Assembly (NCBI RefSeq): GCF_900698845.1
Contig: NZ_LR217692.1
Span: 124,001 to 188,000 of the forward strand
Reading direction: 5' to 3'
Length of the DNA stretch: 64,000 nt
Source: Buchnera aphidicola (Cinara cf. splendens/pseudotsugae 3390)
GTDB taxonomy: Bacteria > Pseudomonadota > Gammaproteobacteria > Enterobacterales > Enterobacteriaceae
Shown here: positions 49,564 to 60,099 of the stretch, one piece after another
How positions within the stretch are numbered: the first letter of the stretch is position 1
Layout of the letters: each line of letters starts with the position of its first letter
The notes under the pieces: model-generated
The model's input: only the letters and a program-made list of their open reading frames with translations
Databases searched by the model: none
What the model was told of the DNA's origin: nothing
Made by a program: the position numbers and the translations under genes

Positions 49564-51282
49564 CTATTTTTGTAATAACATATCATTCATCCCACCATTT
49601 TTAATTTGCATAGGGTAAATATGTTCATCCGGTTCTATGTAGACATCTACAAATACTAATGATCCTAACTGAACTTTTTGTATAGCTATTTTTAATTTTT
49701 CAACAATTTCTGTAGGTTTTTTAATTTTTAATCCCACGTGTCCATACGACTTAGCTAGTTTTGTAAAATTTGGTAAAGATTGCATATACGAGTGAGAATG
49801 TCTTCCTTCGTATATTATATCTTGCCACTGTTTTACCATTCCCAACGATTGATTATTCAAATTAATTACTAGTATAGCAAGGCCATACTGTTTCGCTGTA
49901 GACAATTCTTGTATATTCATTTGTATACTACCATCTCCAGTAATACAAACTACAAGTTTTTTAGGAAATGCTATTTTTACCCCTAAAGCTGCCGGCAAAC
50001 CAAATCCCATTGTTCCTAATCCTCCGGAATTAATCCAACGACGGGGTTTATCGAATATATAGTTTAATGCAGTAAACATTTGATGTTGTCCAACATCAGA
50101 TGCTACATACGCATTTCCTTTTGTTAACTTATATAAAATTTTTATAAAATTTTGTGATTTAATGGTGGTATTAAATTTTTTATGATTGTTAATTTTTATT
50201 TTTTTCCATGAGTTAATTGTTTTCCACCACGCATGTAAGTAGTTTGTAGGTCTATTAAATGGATTTTTTTTAATAATATCTAACATGGTTAATAATATTT
50301 TTTTTGCATCTCCAATGATAGGAATATTTGCGGTAATAGTTTTTGAAATAGAAGTTGGATCAATATCAATGTGTATTATTTTTGCATTAGGGCAATATTT
50401 TTCTACATTATTTGTTGTTCTATCATCGAATCTAACTCCGATAGCTAATATCATATCAGAATGATGCATTGCCATGTTAGCTTGATAAGTTCCATGCATA
50501 CCTAACATAGATAAACATTGAGGATTATTTCCAGGAAAAGCTCCTAAAGCCATAAGAGATAGTGTAACTGGAATATTTAAGAGAGTAGCTAATGAATATA
50601 ATTCAGAATGACTATTAGAACTAATTATACCTCCTCCAACATAAATAATAGGTTTTTTAGATATTAAAATTTCATTTAATGCTTGTTTTATGTGTTTTTT
50701 TTTATTATTTTTTTTAAAGTGATAAGATTTAATTTTAACATTTTTAGGCCAAATATAATTTTTTTTTGTTTTTTGGTCTAAAATATTTTTAGGTAAATCA
50801 ATCACAATAGGACCAGGTCTCCCTGTAGATGCTAGTAAATATGATCTTTTAAAAATTAATGGAATATCTTCAGATTTTTTTACTAAAAAACTATGTTTAA
50901 CAATAGGTCTAGAAATACCAATCATATCACATTCTTGGAATGCATCAAATCCAATTAAATCAGAAGATACCTGTCCTGAAATAATGATTAATGGGATAGA
51001 ATCCATATATGCTGTTGCAATTCCTGTGATTGCATTGGTTGCTCCAGGTCCAGATGTCACTAAAACTACTCCAATTTTCCCTGTACATCTAGCATAGCCG
51101 TCGGCCATATGTACAGCTCCTTGTTCATGTCGTACCAGTATATGTCGTATTTTTTTTTGACCTAAAGTATATAATGCATCGTATATATCTAATACTGCTC
51201 CTCCAGGATATCCAAATATTGTGTCTATTTTTAAATCTATTAATGATTTTACAACCATTTCAGCGCCTGATAACAATATCAT
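49564..51282 (-). CDS. ilvI: Acetolactate synthase III, catalytic subunit
   Basis: ThDP- and FAD-dependent enzyme for the first common step of valine and leucine synthesis and the parallel isoleucine step. It has 572 residues (E. coli 574). The catalytic glutamate is in [16 protein letters not shown] (near residue 50), with [16 protein letters not shown], the FAD segment GVRFDDRTT, and the ThDP motif [12 protein letters not shown]...[12 protein letters not shown]. First gene of ilvIH. Essential amino-acid supply to the aphid is the likely reason for retention (inferred). Confidence 0.98.
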   Translation of the reverse strand: MILLSGAEMVVKSLIDLKIDTIFGYPGGAVLDIYDALYTLGQKKIRHILVRHEQGAVHMADGYARCTGKIGVVLVTSGPGATNAITGIATAYMDSIPLIIISGQVSSDLIGFDAFQECDMIGISRPIVKHSFLVKKSEDIPLIFKRSYLLASTGRPGPIVIDLPKNILDQKTKKNYIWPKNVKIKSYHFKKNNKKKHIKQALNEILISKKPIIYVGGGIISSNSHSELYSLATLLNIPVTLSLMALGAFPGNNPQCLSMLGMHGTYQANMAMHHSDMILAIGVRFDDRTTNNVEKYCPNAKIIHIDIDPTSISKTITANIPIIGDAKKILLTMLDIIKKNPFNRPTNYLHAWWKTINSWKKIKINNHKKFNTTIKSQNFIKILYKLTKGNAYVASDVGQHQMFTALNYIFDKPRRWINSGGLGTMGFGLPAALGVKIAFPKKLVVCITGDGSIQMNIQELSTAKQYGLAILVINLNNQSLGMVKQWQDIIYEGRHSHSYMQSLPNFTKLAKSYGHVGLKIKKPTEIVEKLKIAIQKVQLGSLVFVDVYIEPDEHIYPMQIKNGGMNDMLLQK

Positions 51283-51402
51283 TGATTACAAGTCCTTTTT
51301 AAAACTATTTTGATCATAAAAAAATATATAGTTATATGTATAACCATTGTTGTATAGTACATTTTATGTTTAGTAACTATTGTATATAACTAAACATGCA
51401 AT

Positions 51403-51430
51403 AATATCCGCCTTTTTTTAGGCGGATATT
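51403..51430. terminator. Terminator between dapD and ilvI
   Basis: AATATCCGCC (51403-51412) and GGCGGATATT (51421-51430) form a 10-bp GC-rich stem over a T7A loop, with T-rich sequence on one side and A-rich on the other. It lies 37 bases after the dapD stop and upstream of ilvI, both on the minus strand, so it most likely ends dapD transcripts. An attenuator of ilvIH is less likely, because no leader peptide is visible. Confidence 0.7.
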
Positions 51431-51467
51431 TTTTAATAATAAAAGATTATTATTTAATAATATTCAA

Positions 51468-52298
51468 TTAATTTTTAGTGCTACGCAGTAAGGTATTTAA
51501 TTCTGTTTTTTTCAAGGTATTTTTATCAACTTTTTTAACTATTACTGCACAGTATAAATTTACATTATAGTGATTTTTAGAAGGTAAAGTACCCGAGACT
51601 ACTACTGATCCCGATGGAACTCTTCCATAGAATATTTTTCCTGTTTCTCGTTCGTAGATTTTTGTACTTTGACCAATATATACGCCCATAGAAATTACTG
51701 AATTTTTTTCTATAATAACTCCCTCAACAATTTCAGATCGTGCTCCAATAAAACAATTATCTTCTATAATGGTAGGATTGTTTTGTAAAGGTTCTAATAC
51801 ACCACCGATACCTACTCCTCCAGATATATGTACATTATTACCAATTTGTGCACATGAACCTACGGTAGACCAAGTATCAATCATAGTATTTTTACCAATG
51901 TAGGCTCCAATATTAATAAAGCTAGGCATAAGCACTACATTTTTATCAATAAAAGCACCGAATCTTACTATTGAGTTCGGAATTATTCGTACAGAATCTT
52001 GAATAAATTGTAATTCATCATAATTTCTGTATTTTAGTGGTATTTTATCATAAAAAACATTGTTTGACGTTTTTATAATTTTGTTGCTTTTAGAGTAAAG
52101 GTATAATAATACACATTTTTTTATCCATTGATGTGTAATCCATTTTCCATGAATTTTTTCTGCAATTCTAATTATTCCGGAGTTTAACTGTGATATGGTT
52201 TGATAGATATACTTTTTTTCATGTTTAGTGATTTTGTAGTTACGCTCTTTTTTTTTTTTTTGAAAGATTTCTTCAATATAATGTTGTATTTTTGTCAT
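51468..52298 (-). CDS. dapD: Tetrahydrodipicolinate N-succinyltransferase
   Basis: Succinylates tetrahydrodipicolinate in the lysine/diaminopimelate pathway. I chose ATG 52298 ([12 protein letters not shown], 276 residues; E. coli 274) over a TTG ten codons upstream. It contains hexapeptide-repeat (left-handed beta-helix) sequence with [57 protein letters not shown] and [13 protein letters not shown] run of fourteen A on the coding strand (52248-52261) encodes the KKKK after EEIFQ and is in frame here. If MurE no longer works, the product is needed for lysine rather than for the wall (inferred). Confidence 0.97.
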   Translation of the reverse strand: MTKIQHYIEEIFQKKKKERNYKITKHEKKYIYQTISQLNSGIIRIAEKIHGKWITHQWIKKCVLLYLYSKSNKIIKTSNNVFYDKIPLKYRNYDELQFIQDSVRIIPNSIVRFGAFIDKNVVLMPSFINIGAYIGKNTMIDTWSTVGSCAQIGNNVHISGGVGIGGVLEPLQNNPTIIEDNCFIGARSEIVEGVIIEKNSVISMGVYIGQSTKIYERETGKIFYGRVPSGSVVVSGTLPSKNHYNVNLYCAVIVKKVDKNTLKKTELNTLLRSTKN

Positions 52299-52437
52299 CT
52301 GAATTATTGACCTGTTAGATTCACACAATTATTTTGCACTGTTTTTATATAGTAAATTTTAATATTATTTAAAATAATTGGATAATTTAATTTCTTTAAA
52401 GATAAAAATATTATTTTTTTTAAGTGTTAAGTAAATA

Positions 52438-53229
52438 TTATGTATTTATAAAAATTTTAGGAATTTTTTCATTTTTTTGGTGTGTGATTATCTCACATCC
52501 AGTTTTAGTTACTAAAATTGTATGTTCATACTGTGCAGATAAACCGCCATCATTTGTTTTTATTGTCCAACCATCAGCCATACATTTTACATGTGGTAAT
52601 TTTTCATTCACCATAGGTTCTATCGTAAATATCATCCCGGTTCGCATAATTATATAATCGTTATGACTGTAAAAATGTAAAATATGTGGAAATTCATGAA
52701 AATTTTTTCCTATTCCATGTCCACAATATTCTCTAACTACTGAAAAATTTTTTTTTTCTACATATTTTTGGATGATTTTTCCAATAGTATTTATTTTTAC
52801 TCCATTTTTTATGCATTTTAAAGATAAATAAAGACTTTTTTTAGTAATTTGACATAAATATTTATTTTTTTTGCTAACAGATCCCACGAAAAACATTTTT
52901 GATGCATCAGTGTAGTAGTCATTTTTGATGACTGATACGTCTATATTAACAATGTCACCATTTTTTAATAATAATTTTTTGTCTGAAATTCCATGACAAA
53001 CAACATCATTAATAGATATACATATGGATTTAGGGAAATTTTTGTACCCTAAACAAGCAGGTATAGCATGTTTAACTTGTGTTATATAATGATGACAAAT
53101 TCTATTGATGTCTTCTGTAGAGACATCTGGCACTATATACGGCTTAATTATTTCTAATACATTTGCTGTGATTTTTCCAGATATTCGCATTTGTTGAATG
53201 TCGTATTTATTTTTTAAAGTATTTTTCAT
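52438..53229 (-). CDS. map: Methionine aminopeptidase type I
   Basis: Removes the initiator methionine from new proteins. It has 263 residues (E. coli 264). All five metal ligands are visible: Asp in VNIDVSV, Asp in YTDASKMF, His in GHGIGKNFHE, Glu in FTIEPMV and Glu in QYEHTILVT. It is divergent from rpsB, as in E. coli, across 350 bases. glnD, which lies between map and dapD in E. coli, is missing. Confidence 0.98.
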   Translation of the reverse strand: MKNTLKNKYDIQQMRISGKITANVLEIIKPYIVPDVSTEDINRICHHYITQVKHAIPACLGYKNFPKSICISINDVVCHGISDKKLLLKNGDIVNIDVSVIKNDYYTDASKMFFVGSVSKKNKYLCQITKKSLYLSLKCIKNGVKINTIGKIIQKYVEKKNFSVVREYCGHGIGKNFHEFPHILHFYSHNDYIIMRTGMIFTIEPMVNEKLPHVKCMADGWTIKTNDGGLSAQYEHTILVTKTGCEIITHQKNEKIPKIFINT

Positions 53230-53579
53230 TTTTACGGGTTTGTTTTTTGGTTTATTTTATAAATCTTTATATAAAAAACAATAATTTATTTATATAAAAA
53301 TATTTTTTTAAATAAATATTATGTATTTTTTTGGAAACACAAAAACGATATCAATAATTTTGTTATATTATGATATAATATATATATTACATATATCTTT
53401 ATCTATAAGATATTTTCAAGATATTATTTGAAATTTATTCTTAAATTTATTAAATATATAATGATTTTTTTAAAATAAATATGAAATGTTTTGATAAAAA
53501 TTAATTTATTTTGATATTAACTTGTATATTATTATATTAGCATATTTTTTTTTATTTTAAAAATTACAGGAGAATTGTT
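53230..53579. other. Spacer between divergent map and rpsB
   Basis: 350 bases containing the promoters of both genes. Several TATAAT-like stretches are present near 53374-53390 but none has a convincing -35 element. Immediately before rpsB there is a good ACAGGAGA ribosome-binding site. No gene is visible. Confidence 0.55.
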
Positions 53580-54305
53580 ATGGATGTTCCTTTAATGAAG
53601 AATATGATTAAAGCCGGAGTTCATTTTGGACATCAAACACGATATTGGAATCCAAAAATGAAACCTTTTATTTTTGGTACTAAGAATAAAGTGCACATTA
53701 TTAACTTGGAGAAAACATTACCGTTATTACAATCAGCTACTACAGCTCTTCAAAAAATTATTCAACGTAATGGTAAAATATTATTTGTAGGAACGAAAAA
53801 AGCAGCTAGCGTAGCGATTAAATTAATTGCATTATCATGTCATCAATTTTATGTAAATCATCGTTGGTTAGGAGGTATGCTAACAAATTGGAAAACAGTT
53901 AGACAATCTATAAATAAGTTAAAAGATTTAGAAAAGCAGTCAATTGATGGTACATTTGAAAAATTAACAAAGAAAGAAGTCCTATTAAGAAAACGTTCTT
54001 TAGAAAAGTTAGAAAAAAGTTTAGGTGGTATTAAAAATATGGGGGGTTTACCAGATGCAATTTTTGTTATCGATACTATGCATGAACATATAGCTATTCA
54101 AGAAGCTAATAATTTAGGAATATTAGTATTTGCTATAGTGGATACTAATTCTAGTCCAGAAGGTATTAATTATATTATACCTGGAAATGATGATGCAATT
54201 AGAGCCATTAATTTATATTTAAGTATACTATCTAAAGCATTATCAAAATGTTATAAAACAAAACAAGAATCTTTTCTTTTAAAAAAGAGATTAAAAGAAT
54301 TATAA
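53580..54305 (+). CDS. rpsB: 30S ribosomal protein S2
   Basis: Small-subunit ribosomal protein S2, 241 residues as in E. coli. The start follows an AGGAGA site. Family sequence is clear: [56 protein letters not shown] and [20 protein letters not shown]. The C-terminus is lysine-rich. First gene of the rpsB-tsf-pyrH-frr block, the ancestral order. Confidence 0.99.
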   Translation: MDVPLMKNMIKAGVHFGHQTRYWNPKMKPFIFGTKNKVHIINLEKTLPLLQSATTALQKIIQRNGKILFVGTKKAASVAIKLIALSCHQFYVNHRWLGGMLTNWKTVRQSINKLKDLEKQSIDGTFEKLTKKEVLLRKRSLEKLEKSLGGIKNMGGLPDAIFVIDTMHEHIAIQEANNLGILVFAIVDTNSSPEGINYIIPGNDDAIRAINLYLSILSKALSKCYKTKQESFLLKKRLKEL

Positions 54306-54352
54306 CTTTAAAAATAGAATATAAATGATATTAATATCAGGTAATTAATATA

Positions 54353-55165
54353 ATGGATATTTCAATACTACAGATAAAACAATTACGAGCACAAACCGGT
54401 TCTGGATTTATGGAATGTAAAAAAGCTTTACAGAAATCTAATGGAAATATTGAGAATGCTATTGACTACTTAAGAACACTAGGAGTATGTATTGCAGATA
54501 GAAATATTTCACACCAGACTAATTGCGGTCGTATATTTTTATATCAAGATAAAAATTTAGGGGCGTTATTGGAATTAAATTCAGAAACTGATTTTGTAGC
54601 TAATAATGATGAATTTAAAATGTTTGGACAAAAAATAGTAGATTATGTTGGCACAAATAAATTATTTAATTTACAGGATATACGTGATTTTTTTAATTCA
54701 CAAAATATTGCTTTAATCGCTAAAGTACGAGAAAATATTGTTATTCGTAGAATTAAATATTTAGAAGGTAGTATTATGCACTCCTACCTTCATTTAGGAA
54801 AAATTGGAGTAGTAGTAAAAGGAAAAATTTTATCGGATATGAATGATTATAAATATCAATGTTTTAAACATGTTGCAATGCATATTGCTTCTTCTCGTCC
54901 ATTATTTTTATTTGAAAAAGATATTCCTCAAGATGTTTTGGATCGAGAAACTCAAGTTCAACAAAATATTGCTAATAAAACTGGTAAAAATTCTTATGTA
55001 ATACAATCTATTGTGAAAGGACGTTTAAAAAAGTTTATTAATAATATTACATTAATTTATCAAAAATTTATTATGGATCCTAAAATAACAGTTGGTGATT
55101 TTTTAAATAAAAATTCTATTTCTATACAAGACTTTATATGTTTTAAAGTAGGAGAATCTTTATAG
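54353..55165 (+). CDS. tsf: Elongation factor Ts
   Basis: Guanine-nucleotide exchange factor for EF-Tu. It has 270 residues (E. coli 283). The N-terminal UBA-like module LRAQTGSGFMECKKALQKSNGNIENAIDYLR, then the core LLELNSETDFVANNDEF with TDFVAN, the EF-Tu contact site, and HVAMHIASSRP are conserved. It is 47 bases after rpsB. The C-terminal module is intact but diverged. Confidence 0.97.
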   Translation: MDISILQIKQLRAQTGSGFMECKKALQKSNGNIENAIDYLRTLGVCIADRNISHQTNCGRIFLYQDKNLGALLELNSETDFVANNDEFKMFGQKIVDYVGTNKLFNLQDIRDFFNSQNIALIAKVRENIVIRRIKYLEGSIMHSYLHLGKIGVVVKGKILSDMNDYKYQCFKHVAMHIASSRPLFLFEKDIPQDVLDRETQVQQNIANKTGKNSYVIQSIVKGRLKKFINNITLIYQKFIMDPKITVGDFLNKNSISIQDFICFKVGESL

Positions 55166-55275
55166 TTCTATCATATAAATTAGTATGATTTTATTAAATA
55201 TATTTAAATGTAATAAAAGAATTATATTCATTAATTTTCAAAATAAATATATTAAATAGGTTTTGATCTAAAATT

Positions 55276-55998
55276 ATGAAAAAAAAAAATAAGTATAGTC
55301 GAATTTTATTAAAAATTAGTGGAGAATTTTTAAAAAGCGATTCTACACATAACGTAAATATTAATTTTATTCACAGTTTAACACAACAAGTACAGGTATT
55401 AATGCAATCTAATGTTCAAGTTGCTTTGGTTATCGGTGGAGGAAATTTATTTAGAGGATCTGAATTAGCAAAAATAGGTATACGAAGAACTGTATCAGAC
55501 CAAATTGGCATGCTATCTACAGTTATGAATAGTTTATTAATTTACGAATTTTTTAAGAAAAGTAATATCAAGGTAAAACTTTTTTCATCTACATCTCTAG
55601 AAGGTCTATGTGATCGATACAGATTAGATACGGTTAATCATGCTCTCCAAAATGGGTATGCTACTATATTTTGTTTTGGACTTGGCATACCTTTTTTTAC
55701 TACTGATTCGGCAGCATGTGTTTATGGGATTGATATAAAAGCAGATATTTTTTTAAAAGGAACAAAGGTTAATGGAATTTATTCATCTGATCCATTAATA
55801 CATCCAAAAGCAAAGTTATATAACAAGTTAAGGTATCAAGAAGTTTTAAAAAAACAATTAAAAGTTATGGATTACGCATCATTAGTTTTAGCTTATGAAC
55901 ATAAATTACCTATTTTGGTTTTCAATATGTATAATCCAAAAATTTTACATGATATTTTTATGAGTACGAATCATATTGGAACTTTAATTTCTGAATAA
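55276..55998 (+). CDS. pyrH: UMP kinase
   Basis: Bacterial hexameric UMP kinase of the amino-acid-kinase fold. It has 240 residues (E. coli 241). RILLKISGEFLKS carries the N-terminal phosphate loop; VIGGGNLFRG, DQIGMLSTVMNSL, FTTDSAACVYGIDIKADIFLKGTKVNGIYSSDP are typical. It lies 110 bases after tsf and 39 bases before the frr start, in the ancestral order. Confidence 0.97.
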   Translation: MKKKNKYSRILLKISGEFLKSDSTHNVNINFIHSLTQQVQVLMQSNVQVALVIGGGNLFRGSELAKIGIRRTVSDQIGMLSTVMNSLLIYEFFKKSNIKVKLFSSTSLEGLCDRYRLDTVNHALQNGYATIFCFGLGIPFFTTDSAACVYGIDIKADIFLKGTKVNGIYSSDPLIHPKAKLYNKLRYQEVLKKQLKVMDYASLVLAYEHKLPILVFNMYNPKILHDIFMSTNHIGTLISE

Positions 55999-56037
55999 AT
56001 TACATTTTTGAGTTATATAATTATCAAGAGAAAAATT

Positions 56038-56595
56038 ATGTTAACTACATTAAAAGAACATGTTTATATCCAAATGGATAAATGCTTTTTATTACTTAAA
56101 AAAGATTTAAACAAAGTTCGAACAAATCGTGTTTCTAGCACAATACTAGATAATATCTATATAGAATATTATGGTACTTCTACAGCTTTATCTAAATTAT
56201 CTCACATAATTATAGAAAATAACAATACATTAAAAATAACTTTATTTGATATTTCAATAAAGAATATTGTAGAAAAAGCTATTCTTAATTCTAATCTAGG
56301 ACTGAATCCTATTTCCACTGACTCTTGTATACGTGTTCCAATACCGAGTTTAACAGAATCTAGAAGAAAAGATTTAATCAAAGTAATTAAACACGATGCA
56401 GAAAATGCGCGAATATCTATTCGAAATGTTAGAAGAGAAGCGAACAGCCGAATAAAAATTTTATTAAAAAACAAAGAAATTAATAAAGATATAGAACAAG
56501 ATATTAAACAAAATATTCAGAAAAATACTGATTTATTCATAAAAAAAATAAATGATATCGTTGAATCTAAAAAAAAAGAATTATTATTGATCTAA
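56038..56595 (+). CDS. frr: Ribosome recycling factor
   Basis: Splits post-termination ribosomes with EF-G. I chose ATG 56038 ([16 protein letters not shown]), giving 185 residues, identical in length to E. coli, with AAGAGAAA upstream; the frame from TTG 56008 is only an extension. [56 protein letters not shown] and [11 protein letters not shown] are diagnostic. In E. coli dxr, uppS, cdsA and rseP follow before bamA; here there are only 255 bases. Confidence 0.97.
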   Translation: MLTTLKEHVYIQMDKCFLLLKKDLNKVRTNRVSSTILDNIYIEYYGTSTALSKLSHIIIENNNTLKITLFDISIKNIVEKAILNSNLGLNPISTDSCIRVPIPSLTESRRKDLIKVIKHDAENARISIRNVRREANSRIKILLKNKEINKDIEQDIKQNIQKNTDLFIKKINDIVESKKKELLLI

Positions 56596-56850
56596 TTATT
56601 TAAAATGTTATTTTTATAGAATTACTTATATATATTTATATATGTAAAATATATAAATATAATTGTATCATTTAAGTTTATTTTTATTTTTATTTTACAA
56701 TATAATTGTGATATATAAAATATTCTTATAAATTAATGACTATATTTTTTAAAATATGCATATATTATAACAAATTTTTATTAAGTATAATAAATGCATG
56801 ATTTACAATCATCAAACTCAATAAAGCTTATATAGGAATATGATGCAAAT

Positions 56851-59280
56851 ATGTTATATAAAAAGTTTTTTTTTATATGTTGTATGGTATTTTCTTTTTC
56901 TGTTTCGGCTTCTAAAGTACAGCATATAAAACGTGTTTCTATATGCGGTATTAAAAATATATCGAAAAATAGTATATTACGAACATTACAATCTAATTTT
57001 TTAAAAAAAAGAACTTTAATGGATGTTTCTAATGTAGTTTTATGTTTAAGAAATACTAATCGTTTTATTAAAGTAAATGCTACTAAATTTAATGATACTT
57101 TAATTTTATTAGCTCAAGAGTTTCCTGAAATAAATAAAATTAGTTATTTTGGTATTAATCATATTAAAACTAAAAACATAAATATTCTGTTAAAAAAATT
57201 TAATCTTATAGAAAAAGGATTTTTTTGTAGGGTTAATTGTAATAATTTTTTTTCTATTTTGAAAAAAAAATATGAATATCAGGGATATTTAAATGCTAAA
57301 TTTAGATTAATTGTAATTCGCAACACTAATAATACAGTACAGCTAAAAATTATAGTTGACGAAGGAATTCCATCAATTATATCCAGAATTGATATGAACG
57401 ATGAAGGAAATTTTTTTAAAAAAAAAATGTTTACAGATATTTCTATTTCCAAAACTAATCTTTTATGGAATTTTTTTTCTATTCATCAATATAATAGTAT
57501 TAAGTTTAAAAATTTATTACGTGAGTTACATTTTTTTTATATACGTCATGGATACTTAGATTTTAAAATAAAATCAGTACAGAAGTATTGTTCTACAGAC
57601 AAAAAAAATATTGTGATTAAAATTAATGTTTATACAGGATCACAGTATTATATTAAACATGTTTTATTACGCGAGTGTGATAAATTGTATAATTATTCTA
57701 TTATAGATCAAGTTCAAAAAAAAATATCACATTCTCTTTATTCCGAGTCTACACTTAACCAGGCAAAAATGTATTTTAAACATATTTACTTGCCATTAGG
57801 TATATCAAATACTCGTCTTTTTTTTCATTCTGAAATCAACAAAAATAATCATTCGGTACGTTTGTATATTGGGGTAGATGTACTAAAACCATGCATTGTT
57901 AATAACGTGTATTTTTCTAGAAATTCTAATATAAGTAGTAAGTTTATAAACTGCTATACGCATCATAGTAAACACGATTTTTTTAACGAAAATTATATTA
58001 TAAAATCTTGTAAAAATTTATTTCAAACCGGATTATTTAATAGGATTCAAGTGTATGCTGAAAAACATATAAATAATAGTGGTAAAATTGACATTTTTTA
58101 TAGTTTTAAAGTATCTGCAAATACTAGAACATTTAATATATCCACTAACTATGGAAAAGATAGAGGTTTATTATTGCAATTACTGTTGTTAGATAAAAAT
58201 TTAATTGGTACTGGAAGTGAATTGTATGTTAAAATTTTAAAAAATTTTGCTGATACTGATGTTAAAATTCATTTATTAAAGCCAGTAGGATTTTTAAAGA
58301 ATTTTTTTTTAAAATCTGATATGTTTTATAATTTTGTTCATAAACGTTATTTTTTTGCGCATAAATATATTGATAGATTATTTGGTTTTAGTTCTTCATT
58401 ATATACTTCAAATTTAAAACATAAAAAATTTTCTGTATCATTTGAATATGAAAAGATAAAAATCATATGCAAAACTCCATATATTACATTATATCAGTAT
58501 TTTTCATCATTATCGGAAAAATTACGTTTAAAACCTAAAATCAGTGATTTTTTTGTTAATGATTTTTTTATTAAATATATTTTTGATTTTAATAACATTA
58601 AAGGAAAAGATTTTTTAAAAAAAGGATGTCATGCAAAATTTATAGGAAAATTTACACTGCCTTTTTCTGATAATTTTTATCATAAATTATTTTTCAATGT
58701 CAATCAATATGTTCCTTTAAAAAATATATATGATTCAATATTGCATAATTTTTTAGAATTTGGAACTGGTTTTACGTCGGGTAAATATGTTTTTCCTTTT
58801 TATGAAAATTATAAATTTTATAATAAAAAAACAAAAAGTGGATTTCAAGATAATTCGATTGGTCCTACGGCTGTATATTATGAACATCAAAATGATTTAG
58901 TTGATAGTCAAAAATATCAAAATTCATTAAATTTATTTCCCTCTACAAAACATATAGGTGGTAATATATTAGTTCATGCTAATACAGAGTTGTTGTTTCC
59001 GAATATTCACGTAATAAAAAAAATATTCAATATGTTTCAAGCAGGTCTATTTTTAGATGCTGTTAATATTTGGGATACCTCCGAAAACAATACTATTCCT
59101 TTATATTTAATAAGTAATGCAAATAATATTAAAAATTCTGATTCTGCACATATATCTGTAGGTGCTTTTATACGTTGGATATCTTGTTTTGGTCCTCTTA
59201 CATTTTATGCTTCAGCTCCTTTACATCCATATAATACTTCTAATAATTGTTTAGATGAGTATGGTATGAATTTTTCTTAA
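56851..59280 (+). CDS. bamA: Outer membrane protein assembly factor BamA (altered barrel end)
   Basis: Omp85-family insertase for outer membrane beta-barrels. It has 809 residues (E. coli 810). A signal peptide (KKFFFICCMVFSFSVSA) is followed by five POTRA repeats (about 24-420) and the barrel. The POTRA part is very diverged; the barrel is recognised by SANTRTFNISTNYGKDRG, GFQDNSIGPTAVYYEHQ, AGLFLDAVNIWD and RWISCFGPLTFYASAP. Two changes stand out. The loop-6 VRGF motif reads KSGF, so the invariant Arg is Ser. The C-terminus stops at EYGMNFS, about four or five residues short of the usual aromatic-terminated beta-signal. An AGGAATATG site precedes the ATG. Confidence 0.92.
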   Translation: MLYKKFFFICCMVFSFSVSASKVQHIKRVSICGIKNISKNSILRTLQSNFLKKRTLMDVSNVVLCLRNTNRFIKVNATKFNDTLILLAQEFPEINKISYFGINHIKTKNINILLKKFNLIEKGFFCRVNCNNFFSILKKKYEYQGYLNAKFRLIVIRNTNNTVQLKIIVDEGIPSIISRIDMNDEGNFFKKKMFTDISISKTNLLWNFFSIHQYNSIKFKNLLRELHFFYIRHGYLDFKIKSVQKYCSTDKKNIVIKINVYTGSQYYIKHVLLRECDKLYNYSIIDQVQKKISHSLYSESTLNQAKMYFKHIYLPLGISNTRLFFHSEINKNNHSVRLYIGVDVLKPCIVNNVYFSRNSNISSKFINCYTHHSKHDFFNENYIIKSCKNLFQTGLFNRIQVYAEKHINNSGKIDIFYSFKVSANTRTFNISTNYGKDRGLLLQLLLLDKNLIGTGSELYVKILKNFADTDVKIHLLKPVGFLKNFFLKSDMFYNFVHKRYFFAHKYIDRLFGFSSSLYTSNLKHKKFSVSFEYEKIKIICKTPYITLYQYFSSLSEKLRLKPKISDFFVNDFFIKYIFDFNNIKGKDFLKKGCHAKFIGKFTLPFSDNFYHKLFFNVNQYVPLKNIYDSILHNFLEFGTGFTSGKYVFPFYENYKFYNKKTKSGFQDNSIGPTAVYYEHQNDLVDSQKYQNSLNLFPSTKHIGGNILVHANTELLFPNIHVIKKIFNMFQAGLFLDAVNIWDTSENNTIPLYLISNANNIKNSDSAHISVGAFIRWISCFGPLTFYASAPLHPYNTSNNCLDEYGMNFS

Positions 59281-59356
59281 TGTTCGTGTAATGCTTATAT
59301 TAATATTTATTTGAAATATAATAAGTATTATTTATAATATAAATAAGAGATGCGTT

Positions 59357-59814
59357 ATGACAGATATAAAAAGCATTAAATATGTATTTAATTTAAATGA
59401 TATTTTGCGAATTTTACCTCATCGATTTCCTTTTTTATTGATAGATCAAATATTAGAGTTTAAAAAAAAATTATATATTTGTGCATTGAAAAATATTACT
59501 GCAAATGATTTTTTTTTTTTGGTCATTTTCCTAAAAAATATATTTTTCCTGGTGTTCTAATAGTAGAATCAATTGCTCAATCCAGTGGATTTTTGCTCAC
59601 GTACTCTAAAAAAAATACTACTATTAATAGTAAAATATGCGGGTTAACTGGAATATATGATACAAGTTTTATTAATCCAGTATACCCTGGTGATCAAATG
59701 ATAATAAAATCTTATTTTAAAAAAAAGTTAAGTGGTATTTATGTATTTAGTGGTATTGTTATGGTCAAAAAAAATATTGTATGTAAATCCACTATATCTT
59801 TAGCTTTTTTATAA
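59357..59814 (+). pseudogene. fabZ: FabZ, 3-hydroxyacyl-ACP dehydratase, frameshifted in a T12 tract
   Basis: Dehydrates 3-hydroxyacyl-ACP in fatty-acid elongation. The first frame reads LRILPHRFPFLLIDQILEF...KNITAND (59357-59509). A run of twelve T (59509-59520) follows, and the sequence resumes in another frame as GHFPKKYIFPGVLIVESIAQSSG, YPGDQMIIKSYF and KSTISLAFL to the stop at 59812-59814. Adding one T gives DFFFFGHFP, which aligns residue for residue with E. coli EPFFQGHFP, and a total of about 152 residues (E. coli 151). Catalytic His (GHFP) and Glu (VESIAQ) are intact. AAGAGATG precedes the ATG. Its place between bamA and dnaE is ancestral; skp, lpxD, lpxA, lpxB and rnhB are lost. Confidence 0.88.
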
Positions 59815-60099
59815 AATACTATATATAAAATTATTTTTTAAGTTAAAATTTTATATATATAGTTATAAAAAGTATAAAAAACTAGTTGTTTATCAAAATA
59901 CTGCGTGTTGCTAGTAAATATTTTACTGAGTCTACATAAATGTAATTATTTTTAATATTAGATTTGTATGATATATTGGTTTTATATATAAAAAAAATAT
60001 TTTATACATATGCCGTGTATTTAAAGTAATTACAGCAGTACAATATTTTTTTATCGGAGTATATTTTAATTAACTAATATAAGTAATTTTAGGTTATAT

